From assembly GCA_026415315.1 (NCBI GenBank), contig JAOAHI010000003.1, positions 1 to 64,000 on the forward strand: a DNA stretch of 64,000 nt. Reading direction: 5' to 3'. Position numbers and translations under genes: made by a program. This document shows, piece by piece, positions 63,321-64,000 of this stretch (position 1 is its first letter; each line of letters opens with the position of its first letter). Under the pieces are notes generated by a model that was not told the DNA's origin, did no database searches, and saw only the letters and a list, made by a program, of their open reading frames with translations. The stretch comes from Methylohalobius sp. Its GTDB lineage: Bacteria > Pseudomonadota > Gammaproteobacteria > Methylococcales > Methylothermaceae.

Positions 63321-64000
63321 TGCGCGTTTTGGTCGTAGGCGGCGGCGGGCGCGAACACGCCTTGGCTTGGAAGCTGGCCCAATCAGACCGGGTCGAGCGC
63401 GTGTATGTGGCGCCGGGCAACGCGGGCACCGCTCTGGAACCGAAAGTGGAAAACCTGCCGGTGGGCGCGGACAACATTGCCTCTTTGGCCGACTTCGCCC
63501 AGGCCGAAGGGATAGCACTCACCGTGGTGGGACCGGAAGCACCGTTGGTTCAAGGGATAGTCGATGTCTTTCGCGAACGCGGCCTGATTTGCTTGGGGCC
63601 GACTCGGATGGCCGCCCGCCTGGAGGGCTCCAAAGTTTTCTGCAAAGCCTTTCTGGAGCGTCACCGGATTCCCACCGCTGCCTACGCCGTATTTGACGAA
63701 CCGAAAGCCGCCATTGCCTATGTCCGCCAGCAGGGAGCACCGGTGGTGGTCAAGGCCGACGGGTTGGCGGCCGGTAAAGGAGTAGTCGTAGCCCATAGCC
63801 AAGAGCAGGCAGAGGCGGCTATAGTCCGAATGATGTCCGGGCGGGTCTTCGGCGAGGCAGGTCGCAGAGTGGTCATCGAGGAGTTCCTGCAGGGCGAGGA
63901 AGTCAGCTTCATCGTCCTAAGCGATGGCCAAGACTTCGTTCCACTGGCTACTTCCCAAGACCACAAGCGCCTTTTAGACGGCGATCTGGGCCCTAACACC
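63320..64000 (+). CDS. purD: PurD, phosphoribosylamine-glycine ligase, N-terminal part
   Basis: The first 227 codons of an ATP-grasp enzyme that joins glycine to phosphoribosylamine in purine synthesis. The start is MRVLVVGGGGREHALAWKL, then VVGPEAPLVQGIVDVFRERGL, GSKVFCKAFLERHRIPTA, VVVKADGLAAGKGVVVAH and IEEFLQGEEVSFIVLSDGQ. The gene continues past the window edge (full length is usually about 425 residues). It begins at the lipoprotein stop (TGATG), which suggests coupled translation. Confidence 0.96.
   Translation, partial: MRVLVVGGGGREHALAWKLAQSDRVERVYVAPGNAGTALEPKVENLPVGADNIASLADFAQAEGIALTVVGPEAPLVQGIVDVFRERGLICLGPTRMAARLEGSKVFCKAFLERHRIPTAAYAVFDEPKAAIAYVRQQGAPVVVKADGLAAGKGVVVAHSQEQAEAAIVRMMSGRVFGEAGRRVVIEEFLQGEEVSFIVLSDGQDFVPLATSQDHKRLLDGDLGPNT

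Overview
The window is chromosomal DNA from a gammaproteobacterium. The evidence is gene content: tolQRAB-pal-cpoB, a class I (CyaA-type) adenylate cyclase, an Rsd/AlgQ anti-sigma factor, DUF1249 (YqiB), the dacA-ybeD-lipB-lipA order, mreBCD-mrdAB, an Mla/Pqi-type MCE lipid transporter and a perfect FNR-type box. Base composition is moderately GC-rich by eye. No tRNA, rRNA, CRISPR array, insertion sequence or prophage is visible. A genus cannot be named; Uma2-family genes hint at a lineage that carries many of these, but that is a weak guess.

Layout. 1-5675 (+): end of tolQ, then tolR, tolA, tolB, pal, cpoB, queE, queC in a tightly overlapped run (outer-membrane constriction plus 7-deazaguanine synthesis), with a 51-codon Cys-rich gene converging on queC. 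5900-8680 (-): cobalamin uptake, with a BtuM-like inner-membrane transporter, an AdoCbl riboswitch and btuB. 8728-12228 (+): secretin-like protein, GspE/PilB-type ATPase and HDOD protein. 12206-17443: nudF, a PhoPQ-like two-component pair, PilZ, QueD, DUF1249, a Tat-exported TRAP binding protein and a 58-residue protein. 17534-23373: esterase (+), then argH, a PAS-GGDEF protein and class I adenylate cyclase (-), preceded by an Uma2 pseudogene. 23400-23633 holds a probable FNR-controlled small RNA.

23657-31349: HAD phosphatase and dihydroxyacetone kinase DhaK (+) converging on DhaL (-), a GT2/DUF2304 pair and a fused 5-oxoprolinase. 31363-36386 (-): Rsd, a NUDIX hydrolase, a MacA/MacB-like exporter in three polypeptides and an EamA permease. 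36510-44139: M48 lipoprotein, an MCE lipid-transport operon (-), then alcohol dehydrogenase, DUF3530, Smr and NahK-like kinase (+). 44117-47623: a long PfkB-like kinase, a CPBP protease and CorA. 47620-59053 (-): ElyC-like, lipA, lipB, ybeD, D-amino-acid transaminase, dacA, rlpA, mltB, rodA, mrdA, mreD, mreC, mreB, mainly a peptidoglycan and cell-shape cluster. 59156-64000 (+): gatC, gatA, an Uma2 gene, gatB, a glycine-zipper lipoprotein and the 5' part of purD.

The points most worth a second look are: (1) a neighbouring PAS-GGDEF and CyaA pair in which both catalytic signatures are degenerate; (2) a structured intergenic transcript whose predicted promoter has a perfect FNR box at exactly -41.5 and ends in a strong terminator; (3) a BtuM-like cobalamin transporter with a single cysteine, upstream of a riboswitch-controlled btuB; (4) a small four-cysteine protein opposite queC; (5) a roughly 524-residue PfkB-type kinase. 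All family calls come from reading the sequence; no database search was run.
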